From: Sphingopyxis sp. H115
GTDB taxonomy: Bacteria > Pseudomonadota > Alphaproteobacteria > Sphingomonadales > Sphingomonadaceae
Direction of reading: 5' to 3'
DNA: 64,000 bases
Assembly: GCF_001468465.1 (NCBI RefSeq)
Contig: NZ_LNSA01000002.1
Location: 186,001 to 250,000 of the forward strand
This document shows, in pieces, positions 9,526 through 17,802 of the stretch (its first letter is position 1; every line of letters begins with the position of its first letter). Made by a program: the position numbers and the translations under genes. The notes under the pieces were generated by a model, which made no database searches, was not told the origin of the DNA, and saw only the letters and a list, made by a program, of their open reading frames with translations.

Positions 9526-9663
9526 GAAAAAGACGCCGTCGAGCGACTGTTGCAATATGGCCGCATGACGTCACTTTTCATTGACTTTCCAGTCGTTTTG
9601 TCTAGCGGACGCCGCTTCGTTGGGGCAGGATGCCCCTGAAACGCAGTTGGGGGTCGCTGCCGC

Positions 9664-10200
9664 GTGCTGGCATCGCTGTTTCTGATCGGTGCGTTGACCA
9701 CAACGCCCCAGATGTCGGTCCAGGCCGCAAGCCAGACGATTGTCGAGGACAACGTCGACGGCATGGCGCGTGCCGTCAACCGCATGGTCGGCGGAATCGT
9801 CAGCTATGCCCGCTGGCCCGACGGGTCGGCCACGACCAGCCGGCTGATGTGCTTGGTCGGGTCGCCGCGACTGACCGAACGCATGGCTCCCGATGTCCCC
9901 GGTACCGGATCGGTGGTCGTTCGCCGCGTGTCGGCCGACGCGGCTATGCTGCGAACCGATTGCGACATATTGTTCCTCGGTCGGATGCCGGTCGCCGATC
10001 GCCGCCAATTGATCGCCTGGGTCCGCGGCCGTCCCATCCTGACGATTACCGACGACGATGCCGCGTGCATCTATGGCGCAATGTTCTGCTTGCAGAACAG
10101 GCCCGCCAGCGTCAGCTTCTCGGTCAATCTCGACGCGATCGGCCGCGGGCCATTGCGGATCGATCCGCGCGTGTTGCGGATCGGCGGGGGCGCGTCATGA
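9664..10200 (+). CDS. yfiR: YfiR-like periplasmic inhibitor of a diguanylate cyclase
   Basis: A 178-residue exported protein of the YfiR (DUF4154) family. A signal sequence occupies residues 1-22. Four cysteines at 63, 100, 135 and 142 match the layout of Pseudomonas YfiR, whose pairs are 71-110 and 145-152; the second pair keeps the identical spacing of seven. In Pseudomonas YfiR binds the periplasmic part of YfiN and holds it off. The start is a GTG at 9664 with a G-rich site upstream; an in-frame stop at 9637 rules out a longer product. Its stop overlaps the cyclase start (ATGA). Confidence 0.82.
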   Translation: MLASLFLIGALTTTPQMSVQAASQTIVEDNVDGMARAVNRMVGGIVSYARWPDGSATTSRLMCLVGSPRLTERMAPDVPGTGSVVVRRVSADAAMLRTDCDILFLGRMPVADRRQLIAWVRGRPILTITDDDAACIYGAMFCLQNRPASVSFSVNLDAIGRGPLRIDPRVLRIGGGAS

Positions 10201-11420
10201 CCGGCCCCGCAGCCAACCGACCCGTCGAACGTATCGGTGCCCGTACGACGCTCCAGAAGCTGCTGTCGCGCTTTCACTTCGGCATCACCCTGTTTGCGGT
10301 CGCGCTCTCGGGGCTTACCATCCTGCTTGCCGGGGTCACCGCGCTGCGCGGCTACGCCGACCGGAACATGGAATTGGCGGCCCGGCTCGGTGCGTATGGC
10401 GTCGAACCGGCGCTGGTCTTCAACGACCCCGTGGCGGTCCGCGAAGGGCTCGAGCCGCTGACACATATCCCCGGCATCGCGCGATTGCGCGTACTCGACG
10501 ATGTCGGCCGGCCGCTCACGCAATGGACATCGCCGGCCGCCGACCCGGCGCCGATTCTTACTCGTGTCTTCTTTCCGCGACCCTTCGCGGTGACCGTCCA
10601 GCGCAACGGATCGATCATCGGGACGATCGAGGTGTGGGGCGACAGCTCGACCTTGATCGACTATGTCCGCATCGGCCTGCTCGCAGGGCTCGGCTGCCTT
10701 CTCGTCACCGCATTGGGCACGATATTCCTCGCGCGGCGGTTCGAATATGAGCTCGTCAAGCCGCTCAACGAAATCGCCACCGTCGCGCATGACGTCCGCC
10801 TGCATCGCCGCTTCGACAAGCGCGTCCAGCCGCTCGGAATCGCCGAACTCGACCGGTTGGGCGGCGACATCAACGCGCTGCTCGACGAATTGCAGGGCTG
10901 GCAGGGCCATATGGAAAGCGAGCGGGCGATGCTCGCGCACCGGGCCTCGCACGACACGCTGACCGAAATGCCGAATCGCGCCGCGTTCGATGAACAATTG
11001 GGGCAGCGTATCCAGGCAGCGGAAACGCGCGGTGCCCGTTTTGCCCTGCTGTTTATCGATGCCGACAATTTCAAGGCGGCGAACGACAATTTCGGCCATG
11101 CTGCCGGCGACGTCGTGCTGGTCGCGCTGTCGGCGCGAATCAAGGAAACCTTGCGCAAGGACGATTTCGCCGCACGCATCGGCGGCGACGAATTCGTCGT
11201 TATCGTCGAACTGGACGATGAAACACGCACCGACGGGCTTGCAGCCCGCATCCGGACGAGTGTCGCCGAACCGATCCTGCTGCCCGGCGGCGAATCCTAT
11301 CGCCCGGCCGTCAGCGTCGGCGTCGCGACCTTCCCCGACAATGGCGACGACGCAATCGCCCTGCTGACCGCGGCCGACGCCGCAATGTACGCCGACAAGA
11401 TGAGCCACCGTTCTCGATGA
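10197..11420 (+). CDS. yfiN: YfiN-type membrane diguanylate cyclase (HAMP-GGDEF)
   Basis: A 407-residue inner-membrane enzyme making c-di-GMP from two GTP. A first transmembrane helix (about 28-50), a periplasmic CHASE8-like PAS domain (51-155), a second helix (157-179), a HAMP segment (180-240) and a GGDEF domain follow. The active motif GGDEF is intact (329-333) and the product-inhibition I-site RKDD stands five residues before it (320-323). The order of domains and the flanking yfiR- and yfiB-like genes identify it as YfiN/TpbB/DgcN. The ATG at 10197 overlaps the yfiR stop; the frame is open further upstream but that part is antiphase to yfiR. Confidence 0.9.
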   Translation: MTGPAANRPVERIGARTTLQKLLSRFHFGITLFAVALSGLTILLAGVTALRGYADRNMELAARLGAYGVEPALVFNDPVAVREGLEPLTHIPGIARLRVLDDVGRPLTQWTSPAADPAPILTRVFFPRPFAVTVQRNGSIIGTIEVWGDSSTLIDYVRIGLLAGLGCLLVTALGTIFLARRFEYELVKPLNEIATVAHDVRLHRRFDKRVQPLGIAELDRLGGDINALLDELQGWQGHMESERAMLAHRASHDTLTEMPNRAAFDEQLGQRIQAAETRGARFALLFIDADNFKAANDNFGHAAGDVVLVALSARIKETLRKDDFAARIGGDEFVVIVELDDETRTDGLAARIRTSVAEPILLPGGESYRPAVSVGVATFPDNGDDAIALLTAADAAMYADKMSHRSR

Positions 11421-11442
11421 CTTGAGTGCATGAAAAAGTGGA

Positions 11443-11958
11443 GTGACCCCCGTGACTGCCCCCTTACCCCAAAAGATTCGCCATTTCCTCGTCGCCGCCT
11501 TCGCGGCGTTGCTCGCGGCCTGCCAGAGCATGCCGGCGCCCGCCGGGTTCACCCCGGCGCAAATCGCGGCGCTCCAGTCGCAGGGTTTCGTCGAAACCGA
11601 TCTGGGCTGGGCGTTGAGCATGCCCGAACGGCTGCTCTTTCCTTCCAATGAAAGCGCCCTGCCCGCCGAGCAGCAGCAACGGATCGGCGACATCGCAGCC
11701 AAGCTGGTTTCGGTGGGCATCACCACCGCCCGGGTTGAGGGTCACACCGATTCGACCGGGACCTCGGCCTATAACCTGACCTTGTCGCAAGCCCGCGCGC
11801 AGGCGGTCGCGGGGCCGATGCAGGCCAATGGCATGCGCTTTACGGCGGACCAGATTGTCGGCCGCGGCGAAACGCTGCCGCTGTCAAGCAATGCGACGCC
11901 CGAGGGACGCCAAGACAACCGCCGCGTCGTCGTGATCGTCGCGCCGCAACCACAATGA
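11443..11958 (+). CDS. yfiB: YfiB-like OmpA-family lipoprotein
   Basis: A 171-residue outer-membrane lipoprotein. The lipobox LLAAC places the acylated Cys at residue 27; a linker is followed by an OmpA-like peptidoglycan-binding domain (about 55-168) with GHTDSTGTSAYN and LSQARAQAV. In the Pseudomonas YfiBNR switch, YfiB senses envelope stress and captures YfiR, freeing YfiN. It lies 22 bases after the cyclase gene in the same direction, completing a yfiR-yfiN-yfiB operon. It could also be a general Pal-like protein, but the context favours YfiB. Confidence 0.85.
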   Translation: MTPVTAPLPQKIRHFLVAAFAALLAACQSMPAPAGFTPAQIAALQSQGFVETDLGWALSMPERLLFPSNESALPAEQQQRIGDIAAKLVSVGITTARVEGHTDSTGTSAYNLTLSQARAQAVAGPMQANGMRFTADQIVGRGETLPLSSNATPEGRQDNRRVVVIVAPQPQ

Positions 11959-11970
11959 TCGTCCGCGGCC

Positions 11971-12747
11971 TCATTGCGCGGCGGCGCGTTTTCGGTCCTC
12001 TTCTTCGATAAAGGCGAGCAGCGCCCCACCGACTTCGCGCTCGATCCGCGCCTCGGCTTCCGGCGACACCGCACGGTTGGCCCATTTCTGGTCGATCTCA
12101 TTCTTCTGTTCGACGAACTTCGCCATCTTGCGCCCTACAGGCGTCAGGCCAAAGCGCATGACCGCGACCCGATGTTGAGAGACCAAGGCATTCACGCCGC
12201 TGGCGACCGCCTTCTTCTTGTCGGCATCGACGGCTTCGCGGCTGATGGCGAACGGCCCCTCATTCTCCATCTGCGCCACGACCTCCTTCGCCGTCGCAGC
12301 GAAATCGACGTTGCTCGAAACCGACCGCAGCAGGGCCTGGCCCGCATCCGAACGCCAGAAAACAGCCAGTTCACCTATCTCCGCCTGGGTAAAACGGTCG
12401 AAGAAGAAATCGGCGATGGCCTGATTGTACTCCGGCATCATCAGTGCGAGCTCGCTCATCATGATCGGCCGCATCGCATCGACGAATATCCTGTCGGCAC
12501 CGGGATATTCCTGCTGAAGCGCGATCAAGTTCGGATCGGATGAAAAACCTTGCGCCGCGATACCAGCAAGCATCCTGTCGACCTGCTTTTCGAGCTGGTT
12601 CGATTCGTTGATCAGCCGCGCAAGGTCGAGGGCCGCAGCCCGATGGGCTTCAGTGGCGCCGACTGGCGCTGCGGCAAGCACCATGGCCGACGGCGCGGTC
12701 GATATGGAAAGCGCGGCGGCAAGGCCGGCAACAGCGAGAAAACGCAT
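11971..12747 (-). CDS. exported DUF2059-family protein
   Basis: The ATG at 12747 follows GGGGGA and gives a 258-residue product with a clean signal peptide (MRFLAVAGLAAALSIS..., cleavage near the APSAMVLAAA region). The helical remainder, with the segment FFFDRFTQAEIGELAVFW, resembles DUF2059: a domain in which the phrase about a short F-T-x-x-E-L-x-x-L-x-x-F-Y run recurs. A longer frame reaches 12819 but adds a polar stretch ahead of the signal. Probably periplasmic; function unknown. Convergent with yfiB with a 12-base gap. Confidence 0.8.
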   Translation of the reverse strand: MRFLAVAGLAAALSISTAPSAMVLAAAPVGATEAHRAAALDLARLINESNQLEKQVDRMLAGIAAQGFSSDPNLIALQQEYPGADRIFVDAMRPIMMSELALMMPEYNQAIADFFFDRFTQAEIGELAVFWRSDAGQALLRSVSSNVDFAATAKEVVAQMENEGPFAISREAVDADKKKAVASGVNALVSQHRVAVMRFGLTPVGRKMAKFVEQKNEIDQKWANRAVSPEAEARIEREVGGALLAFIEEEDRKRAAAQ

Positions 12748-12869
12748 GTGATCCCCCATTTGGTCGGCCATATGGTCGACGCGATGCGTCAACTTCGCTT
12801 GAACGGCATTGCCACGCAATGATTTTTCGGCGCCTTTCCACGCAACAAATTCGCGGCTAAGTCCCGCGC

Positions 12870-13733
12870 ATGAAACCGATCCGCAAAGCCGTATTTCCCG
12901 TCGCCGGTCTCGGCACCCGCTTCCTCCCCGCGACCAAGGCGATCCCCAAGGAGATGCTGCCCGTCGTCGACCGGCCGTTGATCCAATATGCGGTCGACGA
13001 AGCGCGCGAAGCGGGGATCGAGCAGATGATCTTCGTCACCGGACGCGGCAAGAGCGCGATCGAGGATCATTTCGACGTCGCGTTCGAACTCGAAAAGACA
13101 ATGTCCGAACGCGGCAAGGATCTGAGCGTGCTCGAACCGACGCGGCTTGGCCCCGGCAACTGCGCCTATGTTCGCCAGCAGGAACCGCTCGGCCTGGGCC
13201 ACGCGATCTGGTGCGCGCGCGATATCGTCGGCGACGAACCCTTTGCAATCTTCCTGCCCGACGAATTCATGCACGGATCGCCCGGCTGCATGAGACAGAT
13301 GGTCGATGCCTACACCCAGGTCGGCGGAAACCTGATCTCCGTCCTCGAAGTTCCGCACGAGCAGGTCTCGAGCTATGGCGTCATCGCGCCAGGCGCGCGC
13401 GACGGCGCGCTGACCGAAGTGAAGGGACTGGTCGAGAAGCCCAAGGCCGAAAATGCCCCATCGAATCTCATCATCTCAGGCCGCTATATCCTGCAACCCG
13501 AAGTGATGCGCGTCCTCGAACGGCAGGAAAAGGGCGCGGGGGGCGAGATTCAGCTTACCGACGCGATGGCGACGATGATCGGGACGCAGCCCTTCCACGC
13601 CGTGACCTTCGACGGCGCTCGTTATGACTGCGGATCGAAGGCCGGCTATATCCAGGCCAATCTGGCCGTCGCGCTCGAGCGCCCCGACATGGCGGCCGAC
13701 GTCCGCGCCTTTGCGGTCGACCTGCTCAAATAG
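12870..13733 (+). CDS. galU: UTP--glucose-1-phosphate uridylyltransferase
   Basis: A 287-residue GalU. The N-terminal nucleotide-binding signature GLGTRFLPATKAIPKEMLP (residues 13-31), LIQYAVDEA, GRGKSAIEDHFD, GLGHAIWCAR and VEKPK are all present in family order. It makes UDP-glucose for exopolysaccharide, glycolipid and LPS-type glycan synthesis, which fits the glycosylation genes at 18.7-21.5 kb. The length is normal. Start ATG at 12870. Confidence 0.97.
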   Translation: MKPIRKAVFPVAGLGTRFLPATKAIPKEMLPVVDRPLIQYAVDEAREAGIEQMIFVTGRGKSAIEDHFDVAFELEKTMSERGKDLSVLEPTRLGPGNCAYVRQQEPLGLGHAIWCARDIVGDEPFAIFLPDEFMHGSPGCMRQMVDAYTQVGGNLISVLEVPHEQVSSYGVIAPGARDGALTEVKGLVEKPKAENAPSNLIISGRYILQPEVMRVLERQEKGAGGEIQLTDAMATMIGTQPFHAVTFDGARYDCGSKAGYIQANLAVALERPDMAADVRAFAVDLLK

Positions 13734-13763
13734 GACCGGCGGAGGCTGAAGCCCCCGCCGGAC
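13733..13763. terminator. hairpin between convergent galU and aqpZ
   Basis: A stem of GGACCGGCGGAGGC and GCCCCCGCCGGACC with a TGAA loop and one mismatch fills the gap between the two convergent stop codons. It lacks a T-run on either strand, so it may act as an RNA 3' end stabiliser or a Rho-assisted bidirectional terminator. Confidence 0.55.
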
Positions 13764-13769
13764 CGACGG

Positions 13770-14495
13770 TCATTCGCCTTCGATATTCGGTTTCGGGAAA
13801 CTGTCGGCGCCGAGCGTCTTGTAAAGCACCCCGCCGATCAGTCCGCCGACGATCGGCGCGACCCAGAACAGCCACAATTGCTGGAACGCGAGGCCGCCGA
13901 CGACGAGCGCGGGACCGGTGCTCCGCGCCGGATTGACCGAGGTGTTGGTCACCGGGATCGAGATGAGATGGATCAGCGTCAACGCCAGACCGATTGCGAT
14001 CGGCGCAAAACCCGCAGGCGCGCGGCCGTCGGTCGACCCCATGATGATCCACAAGAAGAAAGCGGTGAGCAGGATTTCGATTGTTAGCGCCGAAATGACA
14101 TCGTAGCCGCCAGGCGAACCGGCATCGAAGCCGTTGGCCGCAAGACCGTTCGCCGCAAGGTCATAGGCGGGATTGCCGCTGGCAACGTAGAAAAGCAGGA
14201 AAGCCGCCACGATCGCACCAAACACCTGCGCAGCGACATAAAGCGGGATGTCGCGCGCGTCGAAACGCCCGCCCGCCCACAAGCCGACGGTTACGGCCGG
14301 GTTCAGGTGGCAACCCGAAATATGCCCGATCGCATAGGCCATCGTGACCACGGTGAGGCCAAAGGCGAGCGAAACGCCCAGCAAACCGATCCCGACGTCG
14401 GGGAAAGCCGCGGCGAGGACCGCGCTGCCGCAGCCGCCGAAGACAAGCCAGAATGTGCCGATGAACTCGGCCAGACCCTTTTGGATATTCGTCAT
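13770..14495 (-). CDS. aqpZ: aquaporin Z
   Basis: A 241-residue water channel of the MIP family. Both NPA boxes are present: [11 protein letters not shown] near residue 64 and [12 protein letters not shown] near 188, with six predicted membrane helices and the N-terminal [21 protein letters not shown] typical of AqpZ. The ATG at 14495 follows a strong GGAGGAGGG site; the open frame upstream to 14561 is Arg-rich and unlikely. A loop insert around [18 protein letters not shown] is as in other alphaproteobacterial AqpZ. Confidence 0.96.
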   Translation of the reverse strand: MTNIQKGLAEFIGTFWLVFGGCGSAVLAAAFPDVGIGLLGVSLAFGLTVVTMAYAIGHISGCHLNPAVTVGLWAGGRFDARDIPLYVAAQVFGAIVAAFLLFYVASGNPAYDLAANGLAANGFDAGSPGGYDVISALTIEILLTAFFLWIIMGSTDGRAPAGFAPIAIGLALTLIHLISIPVTNTSVNPARSTGPALVVGGLAFQQLWLFWVAPIVGGLIGGVLYKTLGADSFPKPNIEGE

Positions 14496-14609
14496 GGTGA
14501 CCCTCCTCCCCGCCGGCGGCCATCGACGCCTCCGGCGCGCCACCATCCTAGCACGACGCAATTTTGCGACAAGCCGTTGAATTGGGACAGGGTTTCATGA
14601 GAAAATCGG

Positions 14610-15896
14610 TCAGGCGACCGCGACCGCCTCGACGAATTGGCGCGCGCGCTGGTGCAGCGATGTCGCGGCCTGCGTCAGCCCGGCGGACAGACGCCCAAGT
14701 GATTCGGCGCCTTCGCCCACCGCATTGGCGCCGCGGCTGATATGCTGGACACGCTGGTCGACCTCGCGCCCCGCGGATACTGCCTGCTCGACATAGCTTG
14801 CGATCACCAGCGTCGTCGCGCTTTGTCCGTCGACCGCCTGGTCGATGGCGTCCGAAAAACCGTTATTCGCATCAATCGCGCGCTCCACCTCGGCAAAACC
14901 GGCGGCGACCTGTTCGACGATGTCGCGGATCCGGTTCACATAGGGGGTGATATCGCTCGCCGCGACCCGCGTCTGGCTGGCGAGCGACTTCACCTCTGCC
15001 GCGACGACGGCAAAGCCGCGCCCGGCATCGCCCGCATGCGCGGCCTCGATGCCGGCGTTGAGCGCCAGCATGTTGGTGCGGCTCGCCATGTCGATGATCA
15101 GCCGCAGCATTTGTTCGATCGACTGGCTCGCGGCCTTCAGCGCCGCTGCGCGTTCGCCGGCCTGCTTCACCTTCAGATGCGCCTCGTGCCGGACCGCGCG
15201 GGCGCGCGCACCATCCTCCACGATCTGCGCCATCGATCCGGCCAGCGCTTGCCCGCGATCACCGAGTTCGCGCAGGCCAGTCAAGGTCTGCGCCGTCGCG
15301 CCCGCGACCGAAACCGCATCGCGCCCGGTCTGCTGCGCGCGCGCCGACAATTTGAGCGCCACGCCCTCGACCTCGCGCGCCATGTCGGAAAGCGTCGCGG
15401 TCAGCGCGGCGATGTCCTGCTGGAACCGGTACCCTGCATCGTCGACCCGCGCCGCGCGCGCGGCTCGGTCCTGCGCCACTTCCACCTCGCGCAGCATCGC
15501 AAGCCGCGCCAGTTGCGCCCCGTCGAGCGTTTCGACAAAGCGTCCGCCGTCGACGAGGACCAGCCCCTCATGGCGTTTCGAATCGGACACCATGCGCAGC
15601 AGGTTCGCCGTCGTTTCGGAAACATCGGCGGTCAGGCAGGGTTCGATCATCGACGCGATCGAGCCGCCGATCGTCGGATTCTGCATCAGCGAAAACCAAT
15701 AGGGGCAGAACAGAAGTTCGCGAATCCGCTGTTCGCGGACGATCCCGACCGGCACGCGACCGGAATCGAGCACCGCGAGGATGCGCAAATCGGGGTCCGC
15801 CCGAAAGGCATCGATCACGTCGGACAATTGCGCATCGACGCCAATGGCAGCCGAATGGCCGGATGTCGGGGCGAGAACTAGGTCGACGGGGCTCAT
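14610..15896 (-). CDS. soluble methyl-accepting chemotaxis-like protein with CBS-like N-terminus
   Basis: A 428-residue protein with no membrane helix. Residues about 8-130 look like a CBS-pair-type sensor (DLRILAVLDSGRVPVGIVRE followed by a second similar unit ending EGLVLVDGGRFV). The rest is long helices ending in a receptor signalling hairpin: TNMLALNAGIEAAHAGDAG RGFAVVAAEVKSLA around 285-320, which binds CheA/CheW in chemoreceptors. Cytosolic receptors of this form sense internal signals; adenylate- or energy-sensing is plausible from the CBS-like region but not shown. No che genes lie nearby. Confidence 0.85.
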   Translation of the reverse strand: MSPVDLVLAPTSGHSAAIGVDAQLSDVIDAFRADPDLRILAVLDSGRVPVGIVREQRIRELLFCPYWFSLMQNPTIGGSIASMIEPCLTADVSETTANLLRMVSDSKRHEGLVLVDGGRFVETLDGAQLARLAMLREVEVAQDRAARAARVDDAGYRFQQDIAALTATLSDMAREVEGVALKLSARAQQTGRDAVSVAGATAQTLTGLRELGDRGQALAGSMAQIVEDGARARAVRHEAHLKVKQAGERAAALKAASQSIEQMLRLIIDMASRTNMLALNAGIEAAHAGDAGRGFAVVAAEVKSLASQTRVAASDITPYVNRIRDIVEQVAAGFAEVERAIDANNGFSDAIDQAVDGQSATTLVIASYVEQAVSAGREVDQRVQHISRGANAVGEGAESLGRLSAGLTQAATSLHQRARQFVEAVAVA

Positions 15897-16074
15897 CTTG
15901 TCTCTTCACGGCGCGGAGGATCGGGTGCCCCGACCTAGACCAGGATAGTAAAGGCAAATTTAACCAATTGTTTCAGAGCTGTGACAATGGCCAAAACGAC
16001 GGGCCGTCTATCGCAATCTTCTGTTCACGGCGCCCCGGCTATGCGATGAGGCGCCGTCAGCGAGGGAGAATAAA

Positions 16075-16380
16075 ATGCGTGTCATCATTGTCGCTGCGCT
16101 GACTATCCCCCTGCTTTCGGGTTGCGTCAGCGCGGTCAAGACGGTCGTCACCGCTCCCGTGAAGGCCGTCGGCCAGGTCGCCGACTGGTCGACCACAAGC
16201 CAGGACGAGGCCGACCGCAATCGTGGCCGCGAGTTGCGCAAGCGCGAGGAGCGCCTCGGCAAGCTGTCGCGCGATCGCGACAAGGCCGCCGAAAAATGTC
16301 GGCACGGCAACGCCGAACAATGCCGGCGCGCCGAAGTGCTGGACCATGAGATCGAAGCGGAGATGGCCACGCCGCGATAG
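16075..16380 (+). CDS. small lipoprotein with charged helical tail
   Basis: A 101-residue product beginning with a lipoprotein signal; the lipobox is LLSGC with Cys at residue 17. After a short VKTVVTAPVKAVGQVADW segment the rest is highly charged (RGRELRKREERLGKLSRDR) and likely helical or coiled coil. Similar short lipoproteins are common in sphingomonads without known role. ATG at 16075 follows AGGGAGAA. Confidence 0.72.
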   Translation: MRVIIVAALTIPLLSGCVSAVKTVVTAPVKAVGQVADWSTTSQDEADRNRGRELRKREERLGKLSRDRDKAAEKCRHGNAEQCRRAEVLDHEIEAEMATPR

Positions 16381-16404
16381 GGCGAGGGACAGAACCCTGA
16401 GTGG

Positions 16405-17079
16405 TTACCGCACCCGCCGGCCGGTCCAGACCACCCGCCCGACAAGTTGCACCGCTCCCATCGGCAGGTCGTCCCAGCTGCGATAATGGGGATTGTCGCT
16501 GATCACCGAAATGCGCCCCTGCCCGGGGGCGCGCGCGACGCGCTTCACCATCAGCACATCGTCCATGCGCAGCACATAGATGCCGTCGCGCAGCCGCGCC
16601 GCCGCATCGCTGCCATCGACCAGGATATCGTCGCCGTCGTCGAGCGTGGGCGCCATCGAATCGCCCTCGACGCGGATGATGCTGAGCGCGCGCGGGTCGG
16701 CGCCGAGTTCGCGCAGCCATCGGGGATCGAACGCCACTTCGCCCTCGACCGGTTCGCCATCGACGCTTGCCCCCGCGCCCGCCGACGCGCCGATTGCGAG
16801 CTTGGGCACAAGGATCATGACGGCACCGGAACCGCGTCCGCGCGCCGGGGTTGCGACGCGCTGGACCGGGCCGCCCAGCATCGCTTCGGACACGCCGAGG
16901 TACGCCGCGATACGCGCGCGATCCTGTTCGGCAAGCCGACGCGGCGAACCGCGCTTGATATATTGCTGGATATAGGCCGGATTGCGTCCGATCACTTCGG
17001 ACAGACGCGCATAATCGATCCCCTTTTCGATCAGGAGGCGATCAAGCGCGGCGCGCGGGTCCTCGATAGAATCGGTCAT
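16405..17079 (-). CDS. S24-family (CI/LexA-like) transcriptional repressor
   Basis: A 224-residue helix-turn-helix plus S24 peptidase protein. The N-terminus (about 10-65) is an XRE-like HTH with SEVIGRNPAYIQQYIKRG; a short ASAGAG linker (99-104) fits the Ala-Gly self-cleavage site; the protease domain has catalytic Ser141 in VEGDSM and Lys179 in VKRV. Such proteins repress until RecA or another trigger causes self-cleavage. The gene faces two small genes across a control region with TAGGA-N4-TCCTA palindromes, its likely operators. No phage genes are near, so it is a chromosomal regulator. Confidence 0.9.
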   Translation of the reverse strand: MTDSIEDPRAALDRLLIEKGIDYARLSEVIGRNPAYIQQYIKRGSPRRLAEQDRARIAAYLGVSEAMLGGPVQRVATPARGRGSGAVMILVPKLAIGASAGAGASVDGEPVEGEVAFDPRWLRELGADPRALSIIRVEGDSMAPTLDDGDDILVDGSDAAARLRDGIYVLRMDDVLMVKRVARAPGQGRISVISDNPHYRSWDDLPMGAVQLVGRVVWTGRRVR

Positions 17080-17119
17080 GGTCGTGAACGGCTGGCCCTT
17101 CCTATTTCGTCTCTAGCAG

Positions 17120-17172
17120 TAGGATTTTTCCTAGACAAGTAGGAAAATCAACATCAAATAGGAAATATCCTA
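17120..17172. promoter_or_regulatory. three-site palindromic operator region of the S24 repressor
   Basis: Two 14-base palindromes, TAGGATTTTTCCTA (17120-17133) and TAGGAAATATCCTA (17159-17172), flank a half-site TAGGAAAATC (17140-17149). The centres are about 20 and 19 bases apart, close to two helical turns, like the three-operator layout of lambdoid CI. It lies between the divergent repressor and small-gene starts, so both could be controlled. Confidence 0.7.
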
Positions 17173-17215
17173 TCGGGTGAGTCGCCCGGTATCGAGCGCG
17201 GTGACGGAGGAAAAT

Positions 17216-17479
17216 ATGGAGCGCAGCCTGTTACAACGGATCGAGGTCTTTCTGAAAGAATCCTCCATGCCCCCCAGCGTATTCGGACGCGCGGCGGTGC
17301 ACGACCCACGTCTGGTCAGCGACCTGCGCAGCGGGCGCGAACCCGGGCTCGGCGTGACCTGTCGTACGGAACATTTCATGAACAAATGGCGCGCCGATCA
17401 TCATGCCGGGCGTGTCGTTCCGCAAGGCGATCGCCGCTCGCGCGCCTTCCGTAGGACCGGGAAGGACGCACGCGCATGA
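17216..17479 (+). CDS. small protein divergent from the S24 repressor
   Basis: An 87-residue protein starting at the ATG at 17216 behind GGAGG; a GTG at 17177 would add 13 residues and place the start inside the control region. The first 55 residues (LLQRIEVFLKESSMPPSVFGRAA...) look like a small helical unit related to HTH regulators and are followed by a basic tail. It recalls short sphingomonad proteins paired with an S24 repressor. Probably a target of that repressor; function unknown. Confidence 0.65.
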   Translation: MERSLLQRIEVFLKESSMPPSVFGRAAVHDPRLVSDLRSGREPGLGVTCRTEHFMNKWRADHHAGRVVPQGDRRSRAFRRTGKDARA

Positions 17480-17802
17480 TGCGATGGTCACCCGCGCGGC
17501 CGCTGCGGCCGGGATGCCCGCACCGCCGCCTTCGCAGGCTGCTAGCGCGCGAACTCCCCCAAGGCGCGGCGCTCGGCGCTTCGACTTTCAGGCCATGGGC
17601 GAGCGCCAGTTTCGTGGGGGCGCGCCACCTTTTCCCATGCGTCTTGGCATTTGGCGATGCTGCGGCGACGCGCGCCGCGCTGCACGATCGGCTGTCCGCG
17701 ATCGAATGGATGCTGCCCGGTCACATCGTTGCCGATATCGCGGTCGAATGCGGCGCCGGTCCCGACGTGCTCGGGATCGAAATATTGACCGTCGAGGATT
17801 AG
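17476..17802 (+). CDS. hypothetical protein, coupled to the preceding small gene
   Basis: A 108-residue product whose ATG at 17476 overlaps the upstream stop (ATGA). The first 40 residues are Arg/Pro-rich and of low quality, but from ASASFVGARHLFPC onward the sequence is balanced and protein-like, with IEWMLPGHIVADIAVECGAG near the end. The real domain may start later. It ends just past the 3' end of the opposite-strand membrane protein gene (overlap of 4 bases). No family recognised. Confidence 0.6.
   Translation: MMRWSPARPLRPGCPHRRLRRLLARELPQGAALGASTFRPWASASFVGARHLFPCVLAFGDAAATRAALHDRLSAIEWMLPGHIVADIAVECGAGPDVLGIEILTVED

Noticed and set aside
9630-11420. single 596-codon frame as one cyclase
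   Set aside because: The first 189 codons are antiphase to the yfiR-like gene; the real cyclase starts at 10197.
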